Assembly (NCBI GenBank): GCA_037367405.1
Contig: JAZKJV010010133.1
Location: 411,267-475,266 of the forward strand
Length of the DNA stretch: 64,000 bases
From: Ottelia alismoides
Lineage: Eukaryota; Streptophyta; Magnoliopsida; Alismatales; Hydrocharitaceae
Reading direction: 5' to 3'
Shown: positions 10,421 to 22,090 of the stretch, one piece after another
Position numbering within the stretch: position 1 is the stretch's first letter
Layout of the letters: each line of letters opens with the position of its first letter
The notes under the pieces: model-generated
The model's input: the letters and a program-made list of their open reading frames with translations, nothing else
Databases searched by the model: none
What the model was told of the DNA's origin: nothing
Program-made: the position numbers and the translations under genes

Positions 10421-11925
10421 AGCCCAACAGCATGGTCGGAGGCATCCGTCATGATCTCAAAAGGTAGAGACCAATATGGGGCTTGTAGGATAGGTGCATC
10501 CATTGTCATTCCTTGCAATATCTTAAAGGCCTCAAGACATTTGTGATCAATAATAAACTCCATGTCTTTGCCTAGAAGCTCAGTTAGCGGTCGGGCAATC
10601 TTAGAAAAATCCTTAATGAATCTTCGATAAAATCCGACATGCCCGAGGAACGACCGCAACTGCTTGATGTTGGTTGGTGGTTGGAGTCGTCTGAACACAT
10701 CCACCTTGGCAGGGTCAACCTCCATTCCTCTCTTGGAGATGAAGTGCCCCAACACAATGCCCCCTGTCACCATGAAGTGACTTTTCTCCCAGGAGAGCAC
10801 TAGATTGACCTCACAACATCTTTTGAGGACTCGATCTAGATTCCTAAGACAGGAATCGAAGGAATTGCCGTGAACCGAGAAGTCGTCCATGAAGACTTCC
10901 AGGAATTCGCCGACCATTTCGACGAATACAGCGATCATGCACCTTTGGAAAGTACTTGAAGCATTGCATAACCCAAAGGGCATGCGCCTGAAAGCATAGG
11001 TACCAAAGGGGCATGTGAATGTGGTCTTTTCCTGGTCCTCTGGAGCTATGGCTACTTGATTGAAGCCCGAGAACCCATCCAAGAAACAGAAGAACTCTTT
11101 CCCCGCTAGTCTCTCTAGGATCTGATCAATAAACGGCAGGGGGAAATGATCCTTCTTCGTCGCGACATTCAGGCGTCTGTAATCCACACAGACACGCCAT
11201 GACGTGGGCACTCGCGTCACGATCTCCTCTCCATCCTCGTTGATGGTCGTCTGAATTCCCGACATTTTCGGGACAACATGGATTGGGGCCACCCATTTAG
11301 ATTCGGAGATTGGGTAAATGAAACCCGCGTTGCACCATTTCTCTATCTCCTTCTTCATGACCTCTCGTAAATTTGGATTCAAATGACGTTGGAATTCACC
11401 AGAGGGTTCGGCTTCTTTCTCCAAGTAGATATGGTGCGAACACGGAGTGGGATTTATCCTGTGGAAATCGGAAATGCTCCAACCTATCGCCTTGTGGTTT
11501 TTCTCCTGGATCTCTAGCAAGTGAGATTCCTGCTCCTCGGTCAATCGTGAACTGATGATGACCGAATATTTCTTGTCCTGACCTATAAGGAAGGCGTATT
11601 TTAATGTTGTGGGAAAAGGTTTGAGCTTAGGAATAATGTGATCGTCTAAGAAGTCTGGCTCAATCTGATCCGGTTCGGTGTTGGAAGTGGCTGGATCTTT
11701 CTGTGTGATAGCTGCCACCAAGTTGTTCGCCTCTGGAGTCGGATCGTCAAAGGTCTCCATACAATCGGCAAAAGCCTCGTCCGACTCGTCATCCTCATCT
11801 TCTGATTGTCCTAAAGAGGGAAGGACTGACAGGCCCAACTGGGCCTCTAAGTCATCGAAGATGTAGGGCGATGCAGGTTCAGAGCTGTACTCGTTCCTGA
11901 GGACCTTGCAAACTGACTCATGCAC
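10414..11925 (-). pseudogene. Element A reverse transcriptase
   Basis: This frame of about 500 codons copies element RNA into DNA. An acidic spacer of about 150 residues (with SEDEDDESDEAFAD) comes first. Then come the RT blocks: HHIYLEKEAEPS, NPNLREVMKKEIEKW, VPTSWRVCVDYRRLN, KKDHFPLPFIDQIL, PFGTYAFRRMPFGLCNA, the catalytic EVFMDDFSV, EKSHFMVTGGIVLGH and GHVGFYRRFIKDF. It ends in the first RNase H motif ([10 protein letters not shown]). FMDD in place of YMDD is usual in this lineage. The frame opens after a TAG that overlaps the end of the protease frame at 11930, so RT is out of frame with its neighbours on both sides. All active-site residues look intact. Confidence 0.93.
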
Positions 11926-11929
11926 TCGT

Positions 11930-13132
11930 TCAGAGCTCTACATGATCGCAGTCTGCTTCGGTTGAAGAGTACTCGGTGCTGGATTCTGAATCCGGTCTCT
12001 GCCATCTTGTATGCTTCATATTAAGTTCCTCATCTCCGCCTGGAGTTTGGAAGTGGATCTTCCCGATCTTATAATCAAACAAGGCCCTTGCTGTTCTGAG
12101 GATGGGCCTGCCTAAGATGATCTGGGAGTCTCTCCAATTACGAGGGGTTTCCATATCCAGGACAGTGAAGTCCACCATGTATTCCTGCACCTCGACTTTG
12201 ATCACAACATTGCTCAATTCTCCTTGGGACCTCTTAGTTGATTTATCAGCAAACTGTAGAAGGGCTCTAGATTTCCTAAGAGGTCCGAGATTAAGCCGCT
12301 CATAGAGGGCTACAGGCATTAAGTTGATTGAGGAACCATTATCCAGGAGAGAGCGTGCAAACGCGATGTCATCAACATGACTCACTACATAGTGTGCACC
12401 CATGTCTCTTCGTTTCCTGGGAAACGAGTTCTTTATTGCACAAGTCGTGGCTACTGAGAGAACGTGTTTCTTAACACGGCTTTTGGTCTTCCTGCTAACC
12501 CTAGTAGGTGTGCATCTCACCTTAAGGTATTTTTGGAATGCAAGGGTCATTTCCACGTACTTGTCAAAGGGGATTGTGTCCTTGATGTGTTTATTGCAGA
12601 ACTCTGCCATCTCAGGGTCATCTTTTTGGAATTTTTTGATTTTCTTCTTTCCACCCTTGAGAGCTCGGGGGAAAGGGATTATTGACTCCAACTTATGTTC
12701 TGAAACTGAAATATTTTTATTAACTTCTGGAACTAAGTTCTGTACATGACTCGGACTCTGAAACGGACTCGAACTCTGACTCTGACTCTGACTGAAAGGA
12801 AAATGCTGAGGGAAAACCGGTGATGCTTCTTCCGCGACTTCTGGACGATCCTCCTTAGACGGAGGTGCGGGCTCCTCATCTGTTCCGTCGGACAATATGC
12901 TGATGCGGGACTGCTGCTTCGAGGACTCAGATGTCCTCTTATTCTGCCGGTGATGGTGGTGGTGATGCTCCTCTTCTTCCTCCAAGTTCTCCTCAAGTAG
13001 AGACTTGGCGGCTCCTTCCTTCTGTGCTCGTGCCCGATTAGGTATGGTCACGGTCCTTCCGCTCCCGAGGGACATATGATTTACATTATCGTACAAAAGG
13101 ATCTCATGTTCAGATAAATAATTATCTGAATA
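11930..13132 (-). pseudogene. Element A gag-protease linker and aspartic protease
   Basis: The frame of about 388 codons (ATG at 13096) lies downstream of gag in the same frame, separated only by TGA 13133-13135. The first half is low complexity: a glutamate-histidine run (EEEEEHHHHHH), a serine-rich stretch and SQSQSQSSSP. The retropepsin follows, with SLLDNGSSINLMP as active site, GRPILRTARALFDYKIGKIHF near the end, and an acidic tail. The catalytic triplet reads DNG where DSG or DTG is usual. The protease normally cuts the gag-pol polyprotein. It ends at TGA 11930-11932, where the RT frame takes over with a short overlap. Confidence 0.85.
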
Positions 13133-15109
13133 TCATACCTGATCTCGAGGTCGGTTCTGACCATAGTTTAAGCTGTTTAGGTTGGCCTGAACCTGTGTGG
13201 GAATTGGGGTCTTTGGCGCCATCTGTTGGTCCTGGGTACGATAGACACGATTCAAATCGGTTCTCATATCCAGATAGTCGTTCTGCATTTGTTGGATCCT
13301 ATCAGACAGGGTCTGGATCGCCAAGGTGAGGGACTCCAATTCGGTGGGTTGGGCTGCCTGATTTGCAGACGAGGTTCTATATTGGCCCTGCTGGCCATGC
13401 CGATACTGCTGCTGATGGTGGGACCGTGCTGGGCCCTGCTGATATGTGAGATGCTGCTGCTGGTGCCGATGAGGCTGGTACCCTTGTTCGGACATGGACT
13501 GAAAGCGCGGTGCGGGGACAGAGCTGTTTCCTTGGTAAGCTGGGGAAGGTTGGTGAGGCTGACCATTCCCCATCCCCGACTGTCTACTGACGGGGTCACG
13601 GTTGTACCATAGCCCGTTGGTCTCGAACAACTGCGGAGGCTCCTCATATCCGGTCTCCACTTGTGGGGGCGCATGCTGGTCCTGCTGGGTGTAAGTCTGA
13701 TCCTCCACCCAGCCACTCTGAGGCCCCGGTGCCTGTTCCTGTGCAAGATGGACTCGATGTACAGGTGCAGAGGGTGCAGAAGGGGCAGGTAGCTTCATCT
13801 TAGCTACCTTCTCAGTAAGTTCCTCCACTTGCTTCGGTAGACGTGAGAGAGACTCAAGGTCAGTGACCCTCTTGTGGATCTGCTCGACCATGGTTAACTT
13901 ATCAGCAATCATCCCCATGTTGGGGATGAGGTCCTCGGTCAGATCCGCTACAGTCCTTCGGGTTGTCTCGTTGGATATGATTGAGGGAGACAACGTATAC
14001 GCCCTGGTGGCCTACGACCTGCCGGTTTCTGCCATCTGCTCCAGGATCTTCCATACGACATGCTCGTTCTTGTTCAGATAGCTTCCTCCACAGGCGACAC
14101 TGACTAACCCCTGCATCTCCGGGGTTAGACCACAAAACAAGGTCTGGACTAAGATCGCCTTAAAAATGCCATGGCAGGGGCATTTATGCACTAAGTCGTT
14201 GAACCTATCCCAAACATCATGGAAAGGTTCACTAGGTCCTTGGGAGAAACTTGCGATCTTCGTTCTCATTTGGTTAGTCCTACTGAGAGGGTAGAACTTT
14301 TTCAGGAAGAGGTCCTTGAACTGCATCCAGGTTGTACATATCACCCCTAGTTTTTTTAGCCAATGCGCTGCCTTATCTCCTAAGGCAAATGGGGTGGCCT
14401 TCAGTCTAATGTAATCTTGGCCAACATTGGGATGGCTAAGATTGTTGCAAACCAGCTCGAAGTCTCGGAGGAAGGTATACGGTTCTTCATCGGCATTCCC
14501 ATTGAACTTCGGTAGCAGGCTAAGGAAGTGGGGCTTCTGCTCAAATGCTTCGGCAGGAACCGTTGGGGTCAACCAATTCTGTATCTCATTTTCCGCTGGG
14601 TTGTAGGTATTGACCATTGGTCGATCGATTCCTCCTGCTACTATGATTTGTCCCATCCTAGCTGTGAGATCTGCATTTCTTTGTTTGGCTTCAGCAAGGC
14701 GATTAAGAATCTGTCGTAGTTGCTCCTCATCTGGTGGTGGCTGCTTAGGTGGCATTTTGTCCTCTATTCCTGGGTGTGAAATAAGATCGGTGCCAGAGGA
14801 CAAATCAAGGAAGGGATTACCGAGGCGATGGTTTTCCTCGGTAAACTCGGAGGAGAGGAAAGGGTTGGTTTGAGAGTAATCACCCTGGGTATGAGAGAAT
14901 CGGGACTCAAGAGGGTCATGAGTCCTGGGTGGTCCAAGGTGCGCTTGGGCCGATGAAGAGGAGTTTCGTGGGGGGCTCATAGAGAGATCGGTAAATAAAG
15001 AGTCGAGATCCCCCCAGTCACTCATCTTGATTTCGCGAGAAGAAGATAGGATTTTACTCCTACCTGATGTAAACAAATCAATCCAAGACCCTGGGTTCAC
15101 ACTCAACAC
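13133..15109 (-). pseudogene. Element A gag, split by one in-frame TAG
   Basis: Gag forms the particle that packages element RNA. The 14012-15109 part holds an N-terminal serine-rich stretch (likely start at 15025, MSDWGDLDSLF), then the retrotransposon gag domain with FLSLLPKFNGNADEEPYTFL, WLKKLG, FLKKFYPLSRTNQM, and VQTLFCGLTPEMQ. TAG at 14012-14014 stops it. The same frame continues to 13133 with a probable coiled coil (LPKQVEELTEKVAKMK) and a glutamine- and histidine-rich tail. I see no CCHC zinc knuckle. Whether the TAG is a mutation or a readthrough site is unknown; matching positions in B and C are too decayed to decide. Confidence 0.9.
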
Positions 15110-16386
15110 AGTGAAGGACCCGAAACCGAGTCCAATTAATCTTGTAGATTTTAAGTGTGATTTTCAATCAAGATAGCAAGGATTACGCGGCCTATAGGGA
15201 AGTCAGCTCAGAGCTGGATGCGTCTTCCCTGTTTAACATGTCGCCTAAGATACTGCCGGTCCTTCCTTTCTTCGCTCCTATCCCAAGTCGATGGATTCAA
15301 AGACCACGCCCCTATCTACCTGCAAGCAGGCGGAGGCTGACAAGGCCGGAACTTCACCCCGGGGGGTTACTGGCAGCTTGTCGCAATGTACCGCAATTTC
15401 GCCCCTATCTACCTGAGACAGGCGGAGGCTACTTGGTACTAGTCAGTGAATCTGAAATTATTTGACTTGTGATATTTGCTAGGATTAGTCGGAACATGAT
15501 ATGGAAGGCGGGGATTTGGGCTCTGCCTTAAGGTGTTGACACACACTCAAGTACCCTCACTCAGCCTGAAAACAAGGCCGGGGATTAATATCCCGCAAAC
15601 AATTTTCCAATTTTATTGACTTTTTTGATCAATAGTGTTTAGCAGTCCCGGTTTTAAGTTTAGTTCTCACTAATTTAATCCAACCACATCGCATGCCAAT
15701 CGTTCCGTCCCAATTTCCATTTAAGTAAATGTGAAAATCAGAGGGGGAAATCGAGAAAAGCCGAATAAAGATAAAAACAATGATGCTATGCTGAGTTCAG
15801 GAGACTTACAGTGATCCCTTCGCTTTTTATGCAGGATGCAAAACAGAATTGAAAACTTTTTATGATAAATGCAAATGCAAGCGATAAAAGTCGCTCCTAG
15901 ACAAGCAGTTCTGTTAGCGAATGAAGAACAGTTTGAGTTGGCTAAGTCATGCGGTCTAAGTGCATCTTTTAAGTGATTTGTGTGGTCCTAAAAATTACGA
16001 GCACAAGCAATTCCTAGATTGGCTCAGAGAGCCGCTAGTGCAAGCTAAGTTACCATTCACCCACACAGCACACGGGGACACAGTTTCACTATATTTACAC
16101 GCGCGAGAACCCAAACAGGAACCACTGGAAATAATGCGAAAAAAAATAAAAAAATTGAAAATACAGATTCTCTCAATTCACTTAATAAATTCAAATGCTA
16201 GATCATCGAAGTGTCTTCGACTCCTCGCGTTCCTCGCACAAAAACAAATTGAGGTTAGAGAGTAACAAAAAAAATAATGCAAAGAATAAAGAGAGAAAAT
16301 ATTCACAAGAAAACTAGGGGTCAGACTACCCGGGGATAGAAAATCAAACAATCAGAATTTCACTGCAAATTAACCTAAGCCGTTCC
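15110..16386 (-). other. Element A 5' leader
   Basis: This untranslated region runs from PBS to gag. It contains two copies of the word CGCCCCTATCTACCTG followed by CAGGCGGAGGCT, at 15307-15338 and 15400-15430. The plus-strand frames at 15157-15465 and 15960-16265 run antisense to the element and show no known domain. Packaging and dimerisation signals would be expected here but cannot be identified by eye. Confidence 0.6.
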
Positions 16387-16404
16387 TCCTCGGCAACGAC
16401 GCCA
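16387..16404 (-). promoter_or_regulatory. Element A primer-binding site (tRNA-Asp type)
   Basis: On the minus strand this reads TGGCGTCGTTGCCGAGGA, three bases after the 5' LTR. It pairs with the 3' end of plant tRNA-Asp with two mismatches. tRNA-Asp priming is typical of Athila elements. Confidence 0.85.
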
Positions 16405-16407
16405 TTT

Positions 16408-19400
16408 TGATAAGCCTCCCGCTACCCTTGTTAATTCAGGCAAATTAATGTCCAAATTATTTGTCAATGTTCGTTGCAGTCGGATAACGAGAGGGAATAT
16501 CAAAAACCACTTTTACTTTAATTAATTCAATTTCAAGTGGCAAATTTTTTTACTTGATGAAGTCCAAGGTCGAACTCAGGGAGGCATCTGTCTCCTTAGG
16601 TTGATTTTTAGCAAATTCCAAGTGTGTGATTTTCGAGGAATATTTTTTTGGTCCTTTTTCTATTTTTTATGCAAGACACATGCAACAATCAAGCCAATTT
16701 AGAACTTAAATCAGAAATGTAATCAAATAAAGTCCAAAAATTATGAAAATTGGCCAGATGATGAAATATGGTGGAATTAAGACATCCCTAATTTTTTTGG
16801 AATTTTCTGACACTAGATGAATTTACTGTGAATTTAAAATGAATGCAAGGTGATTTTCACTAATTTAATTTCAATAAATATCAAATCACAAAATTTTAAG
16901 GAAATAAAATTATCCTAGATAGATCTAATGATGAGGAATCTAGGAAAATTGTCCAACCTTAATTTTAATGTGAGATGGACCTATTAAAAATAAACTAAGG
17001 AAATCACCAATTAATTTATTTAGGCCTCAAAATGCATGCAAATGAGATGAAATTTTTATGCAATGTTAAATTAATTATCATAGAGCTACTGTGATTTTTT
17101 GGGAATTTTTTGGAGTTACAGAGAATTAACTATTAATTAAAAGGTCCAATTGGGCAAAATATCACAGAAATATACCAATTAATTAATTTAAAATTCTACT
17201 GAAACCACAAAAATATGACAATGTCATAACAGATAAAGGACAAGTTACACTACAACATGCAATTTTTGGAATTTAAAAATGATGAAAGATGACACCTAGA
17301 TATGCATGCAAAGACAATAGTGTAACTACAATACAGAGAATAAAAATTACATAAAAAATAAATATGCTGACAGGGACCTGAATGCAATTACCTATAATGA
17401 AGGGGGGTGGAATGAAATTTACCCAGGCGCACATGCTGCTCACGTGGGGTGCCTTAGGCTCGGGTGACGTCGGTGGCTCGGTACGAGGCTCGAGCGCCCT
17501 GGAGGTTCGGCTGAGGCTCGGAGTAGCTTCGGGTGGTCCGATCCTAGAGGTCGGGGAAGAGGCTCGGACCCGTCGAAGTGGTTGTCTAGGGACCGTTGGA
17601 TCTAGATGGATCCAACGGTGATGTGCTGCTCCGGTGATTGGACATGTGGCTCGCTCCTGTCCATGGGATCACTGTTGATCCCACGGCTGTCTGCTGCTCT
17701 AGATGATGGGTAACGTGGATGGCTAGGGACCGTTCGATCAAGATGATCGAACGGTGGCTGGAGCTTCATCCTCAACGGTCCTCCGCCACCTGCGGAGGAG
17801 TTGGTGGGGCTCCGGCGAAGGGGGCTTTGCTCCGCCTGATCCTCCTGGCGTCGTTGAAGCTCGATGGCAACTCTGAAGTAGCTCGGAAGGTTCGCGGCAG
17901 AGCGGCGAAGGATCAGGAGGTCTCAGGAGCGGAGGAGGCGCGCTGGAGGCCGCTGGCAATGAAGCTTGAAAGTAGCTCCGATGAGCTTCCGACCAGTAAA
18001 GGATTAAGCATCTGCAAGGGGTTAGCGATAGCCGAAGCACGTGGGGCTATGCGTGGAGAGGCGGGAGCCGAACGGCGAGGCCTATGGCGGCACACGGGTG
18101 GTCCGACGATGGTGCTCCGCCCAAGTGGCGGAGCTAGAGTCGATGGAAGGTGGAATGCATCGTCGGAGGGTGTGGAGTATGGCGCGAAGATCAGAGCTCC
18201 GTCGCGGAGCTCGGAGAGGTGAAAGTGAAGCGAGAGGATGAAGGCGGAAGGCGAATAAATTGGGAGAAATCAAAGGGAAAATTAAGACGAAGATCAAAGG
18301 AAGTTGGTGGAGGTTACCTGGGGATTGGATCTCGGTCTCGAGTTCCAGGTCGTCACTCGAAGGGGTTGTAGGGCCCTGAGCTCAAGCAACTTCGCGGAGG
18401 AGGGGTTGCATCACGGCGATGGCGCTGTGGATCTCGCCGGAGAAGAAGGTTGTCTTCGCTCAAGGAGACTCTCAATTTCTGTCACCAATTGATGGTTCCG
18501 AGCTCTAGGTTCCTCTCTAGGGTGGCGGATGGGCGTGATGGTGGCCGGAGGGCGAGTATTTAAAGGATGAAGTCGATGGGTTGAGTTGCTGGAAGGTGGT
18601 GTTCGAGGTCGTAGTGGAGCGACTCTGGTGGGAGTCGTAGGGAGTGAGGTGGCTGGCGTGGATGAGGGGAGAGTGGTGAAGGTCGTGGCGGTGTTGGCAG
18701 TCGACGAGGGTGGCTGGAGTGCGGCCGAGAATAGAAAGGGGCAACCCCCTCACGCAAGGCTGAGAACGTGGGAGAGAGGGGCGCCAGAGGTGGAAGACAA
18801 AGTCCTCACCGTTGGATCTTGTGATCCAGCGGCGGAGAAGAAGGCGGGATGGAGCGGGTATGATTAGATCTGGGGCGCGTTATCTAAGGGCTATAGAGCG
18901 ACCAAGTGGCACGTCGTGGGAGCGGCGCTGGCGAATGGTTGGGATCGAAGATGGCTGTTTGATCGGGCGGTTGAGATTTGGTGTGGAGATAACGGCTAAG
19001 ATGGGAGGCTTTTAAGGTGATTGGAAGGAGCAAGATGTGCCACGTGGAGGATTGTGGTGAAGACTCTAATGGATGGCCCAGATCTGTGGCGGGACGTGAT
19101 CGAACGGTGATGGATAAAGGCGCACGTGGAGTGAGCTGGGCCGTTGGATTCAAAGCGAAATCCAACGGCTGAGAGCAGGGGCGGCTAGGGCAAGGGGAGC
19201 GGGCCGCGTGGCGCAACCAGAGGGCGCCACGTGGCCAGCTGTGAGTGGCTGAGAAGATAAATGAGTGTAGAGAGAGAAGGAGGCCGAATTTGGAAAAACT
19301 TAAAACATGAAAGTTGTAGATCTTGATGAGATCTACAAGTTTCATGTTGACCAAAGATGGAGACGAGGTCAACTATGATACAAAAAATACAAATATACAA

Positions 19401-19848
19401 ATATATAGTATACATAGAGGCCCAAAAACCCAACTTCTTCCTATGAGCTCCAAATTGGATGAAATTAGTCTCATTTTAATGGTCTTTTAATGTGTAATAA
19501 ACTGAAGGTGAGTAGACTATTTTGGAGTTGGTACAAGGGAATTATGGGCTTTTTATGAATTAGGGCTTCTAGGTCTTTATTGGATATTTTACAAAGGAGA
19601 TCTTGGATTTTCTTCCTCACATTATTAACTAATGGTGTATATAATATAAGGGAGGTATTATTTTATAGGTGAATATTTTACAAGTGATCTTGGCTTCTTA
19701 TTTAATGCAAAATGTGAATGCTAAAATGTTGATTTTATGAGCGCATGTATGAATGCTAATTATGTATTATAAAGGGAAATATGCATCTATTTACTCGGGA
19801 ACAAGCTTCTATTTTCAACTTTTAGAGTGATGAGTCACAGATTCATCA
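16408..19848 (-). repeat. Element A 5' LTR
   Basis: This is a direct repeat of 3285-6775 with the same TGAT and ATCA ends. It lacks one copy of the 87-bp G-box unit and carries about 40-50 extra bases near 18550-18630 that the left copy lacks. A perfect 11-base inverted repeat, ACCGTTCGATC with its complement, lies at 17729-17755. The 18-base arm hairpin is at 19306-19346. This LTR should drive transcription of the element toward lower coordinates. Confidence 0.94.
17729..17755. repeat. Perfect short palindrome CCGTTCGATC in A LTR
   Basis: Two 11-base arms are separated by five bases (AAGAT). The left LTR counterpart at 4698-4724 keeps nine paired bases. Related words pair at 4631-4654, 5730-5749 and 6061-6086. 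The function is unknown; MYB-like binding to CNGTT cores is one possibility. Confidence 0.7.
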
Positions 19849-19853
19849 CTATG
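19849..19853. repeat. Target-site duplication of element A, right copy
   Basis: CTATG is identical to 3280-3284. Sequence of element B resumes immediately (TCCTCATAGATC), matching 37335 onward in element C. Confidence 0.92.
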
Positions 19854-20340
19854 TCCTCATAGATCAGAGAGAAAAAGAGAAGGCATAACTCGTACTGAGT
19901 ATAGAAAAGTCTAAATAATAAACAAATGAACGGAGAAATAAATTAATGAGAAGTCAACCGTCCCCACTATACTTAGGATCAAATAATCCTAAGTATAGCA
20001 GATTGTACACAAGGTAGGGAGGATCAAGTGTGGTAATGAGGAAATCACAACTCTGACTGTCTCGCCCTGTAAATAGGGTAAGATATTTCTAAGTAAAGAC
20101 AAGAAGAGGAGATAGTAGAGAGGATGAAAGAATAAACGAACTCTGGGTGCACACCCCCCCATACTTAGGACAAAGTACGAGCTAAGTATTGAAGTCTGAC
20201 AAAAAGGTGTGATATACACACAAAATTTTGTTTGTTAGATAACAAAAGCTGAAAATGCAAAGAAGAAAAGAAGAAATATTAAAGCTTAAAGGAAAAGTTT
20301 GAGTGACATTATCTGCATCTTGTGATGTCGGTACTGTTGT
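19854..20340 (-). repeat. Element B 3' noncoding region, proximal part, with hairpin ladder
   Basis: This continues the B sequence cut at 3279. It holds the polypurine-like inverted repeats at 19962-19998 and 20153-20190 and a decayed one at 20061-20100. The far arm of the first hairpin is near 19891-19904; its partner is at 3261-3274, so element A landed inside the loop of that first hairpin. No gene is seen. Confidence 0.75.
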
Positions 20341-21700
20341 GAATGTTCCTCCAATGCATAGTACTTAAATAGAGTCGACATCGGCCAAGAAAGTATCATG
20401 CTTGAGGTAGAGCTTCAGTAGCTGACCATTGATGACAAATGGTTATGCATCAGAAGACAATTCTGATACCACAATACTTCTGTTGTCACACACTTCTTGA
20501 ACACTGAATGGCCCTGTCCATTTGCTTTTTAATTTTCCCGAGAAGATCTTCAACTTTGCATCGAATGACCACACTTTCAATCTAGTCTCAAAGGTCTTTT
20601 GTTTGATGTGTCATTCATGTCAATGTTTAACCTTATCCTTGTACATCAATGTATTATCATATGCATAGTCTGCGAATTCGAGGAGCTTGTTCAGATCCTC
20701 TTTTCTTTTCTGATCACCTTATTGTGAGTCCAGGTTACAAATGTTAACAACACAAAATGATTTATGAATTAGCTCCAGCGGCAGACGACATGGCTTCCCA
20801 TATACAAGACGGTAGGGCGACATGCCCAATAGAGCCTTGTAAGCAGTTCTATATGCCCAAAGGGCCGAGTCAAAGAGTTGGGGCTAAATTTTCCTGTCTG
20901 GATTGACAAGCTTTTGGTGTATCATCTTAATTTCCCTCTTCGATAGTCCCGTCATACCATTGGTCTAAGGATGGTAAGGAGATGCAACTCGATGCTTGAT
21001 GCCGTACTCCTTCATTAATTTCTTGACCTATTAGTCAATGAAGTGACTACCCCCATCTGATATTAGTGTCTTTTGAATCTCGAACCGTGAGATGATGTTT
21101 TCTTTCAGAAAGCGACACACTGTCCAGTTGTTTGCAGCTCGAGCTGGGATAGCTTCAACCCAGTTACTCACATAATCAACAGCAAGAAGGATGTGCTCGT
21201 ACCCCTGAATGTTAGGGAAGGGTCCCATCAAATCAATCCCCCGAGCATCGAATACTTCTGTTATCTGAATGATCTTCAGGGGCATGGAATACTTAGTCGT
21301 AAGGGTACCTTTCAGTCTCTAGCAGTCAGTGCAGTGCTTGACATAGGTTGCAGCATCCTTAAATAGTGTAGGCCACCAGAGGCCACACTACAATACTTTC
21401 GTTGCAGTTCTATCTCCAGAGTGGTGTCCACAAGATTCGAGCGAGTGACAATGCTCAAGGACACTATGATGCTCCTCCTGATGATACACCGTCGCCAAAT
21501 ACAATCTACTCCTTGAATAGAAGTGGGTCTTCTCATTGGTAAAAATGGATTTGGGACATGAATTTGTCCTTCTTGATCTTCTTCCAATCTTGCAGGACTG
21601 CACCAAAAATAAGATAGTTCACAATATCGGCAAACCTAGGGAGTAATCCACAGCTATATTCTACTCATCATGAAAGGTGTCTGTAATAGATGCACTGCTC
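20341..21700 (-). pseudogene. Element B integrase remnant
   Basis: Recognisable parts in order on the minus strand are the zinc-binding region (SCGHHSGDRT near 21430), the first catalytic aspartate in ARGIDLMGPF, DYVSNWVEAIPA, and the second in LISDGGSHF (21031-21285 open). A decayed third motif follows, then a C-terminal end with VINGQLLK near 20430. Many stops and frame changes separate them. The protein would have been an Athila integrase. It is the most decayed of the three integrases here. Confidence 0.8.
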
Positions 21701-22090
21701 AGTGGAGGCTCTTGCTGCTCGATTACGGAGAGGTGATTTGCTACCACATTCTGGACCCAAAACTTATCGTTGATTTCCAAATCAAACTCCTAGAGGAGAA
21801 GGATCCATCTGATAAGTCTAGGCTTGGCATCCATCTTCTGCTATAAGTATCAGATAGTAGAGTGTTCAGTGTAGATAGTGAGTTTTGATCCAAGCAAATA
21901 GGATTTGAACTTCTCAAGGGTGAATACTACAGTTAGCAATTCTTTCTCTGTTACAGTGAAATTTCTCTGTGCCTCATCTAGTGTTTTGTTGGAATAATGA
22001 ATTGTATAGGGCGCCTTGTCTTTCCTTTGTCCTAGAACTGCCCCAACTACAAAGTCAGACGCATTCGTCATGATCTCAAATGGAAGAGAC
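21701..22090 (-). pseudogene. Element B RNase H remnant
   Basis: The open frame 21850-22323 runs from the end of RT into RNase H with VVGAVLGQRKDKAPYTIHYSNK and NFTVTEKELLTVVFTLEKF. The first catalytic position reads TNASD, an asparagine where aspartate is needed, and the later motif reads TEHSTI where A has TDHTAL. Both changes predict loss of activity even apart from the stops. Confidence 0.78.

Larger units (their letters stand above)
3285..19848 (-). mobile_element. Element A: near-complete Athila-type retrotransposon
   Basis: The element is 16.6 kb long, with LTRs at 3285-6775 and 16408-19848 that begin TGAT and end ATCA. It has matching 5-bp target duplications (CTATG), a tRNA-Asp type PBS and a polypurine tract. 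On the minus strand it encodes gag, protease, RT, RNase H and integrase in that order, with no second RNase H and no envelope-like frame. It inserted into the 3' noncoding region of element B. Its LTRs differ by scattered substitutions and a few indels, including about 87 bp present only in the left copy near 4301-4390. Frame breaks in gag-pol make it non-functional as it stands, though it is the best preserved element here. Confidence 0.95.

Noticed and set aside
16387..16404. Possible tRNA gene
   Set aside because: Only the 3' acceptor end is complementary, next to an LTR, which is a primer-binding site.
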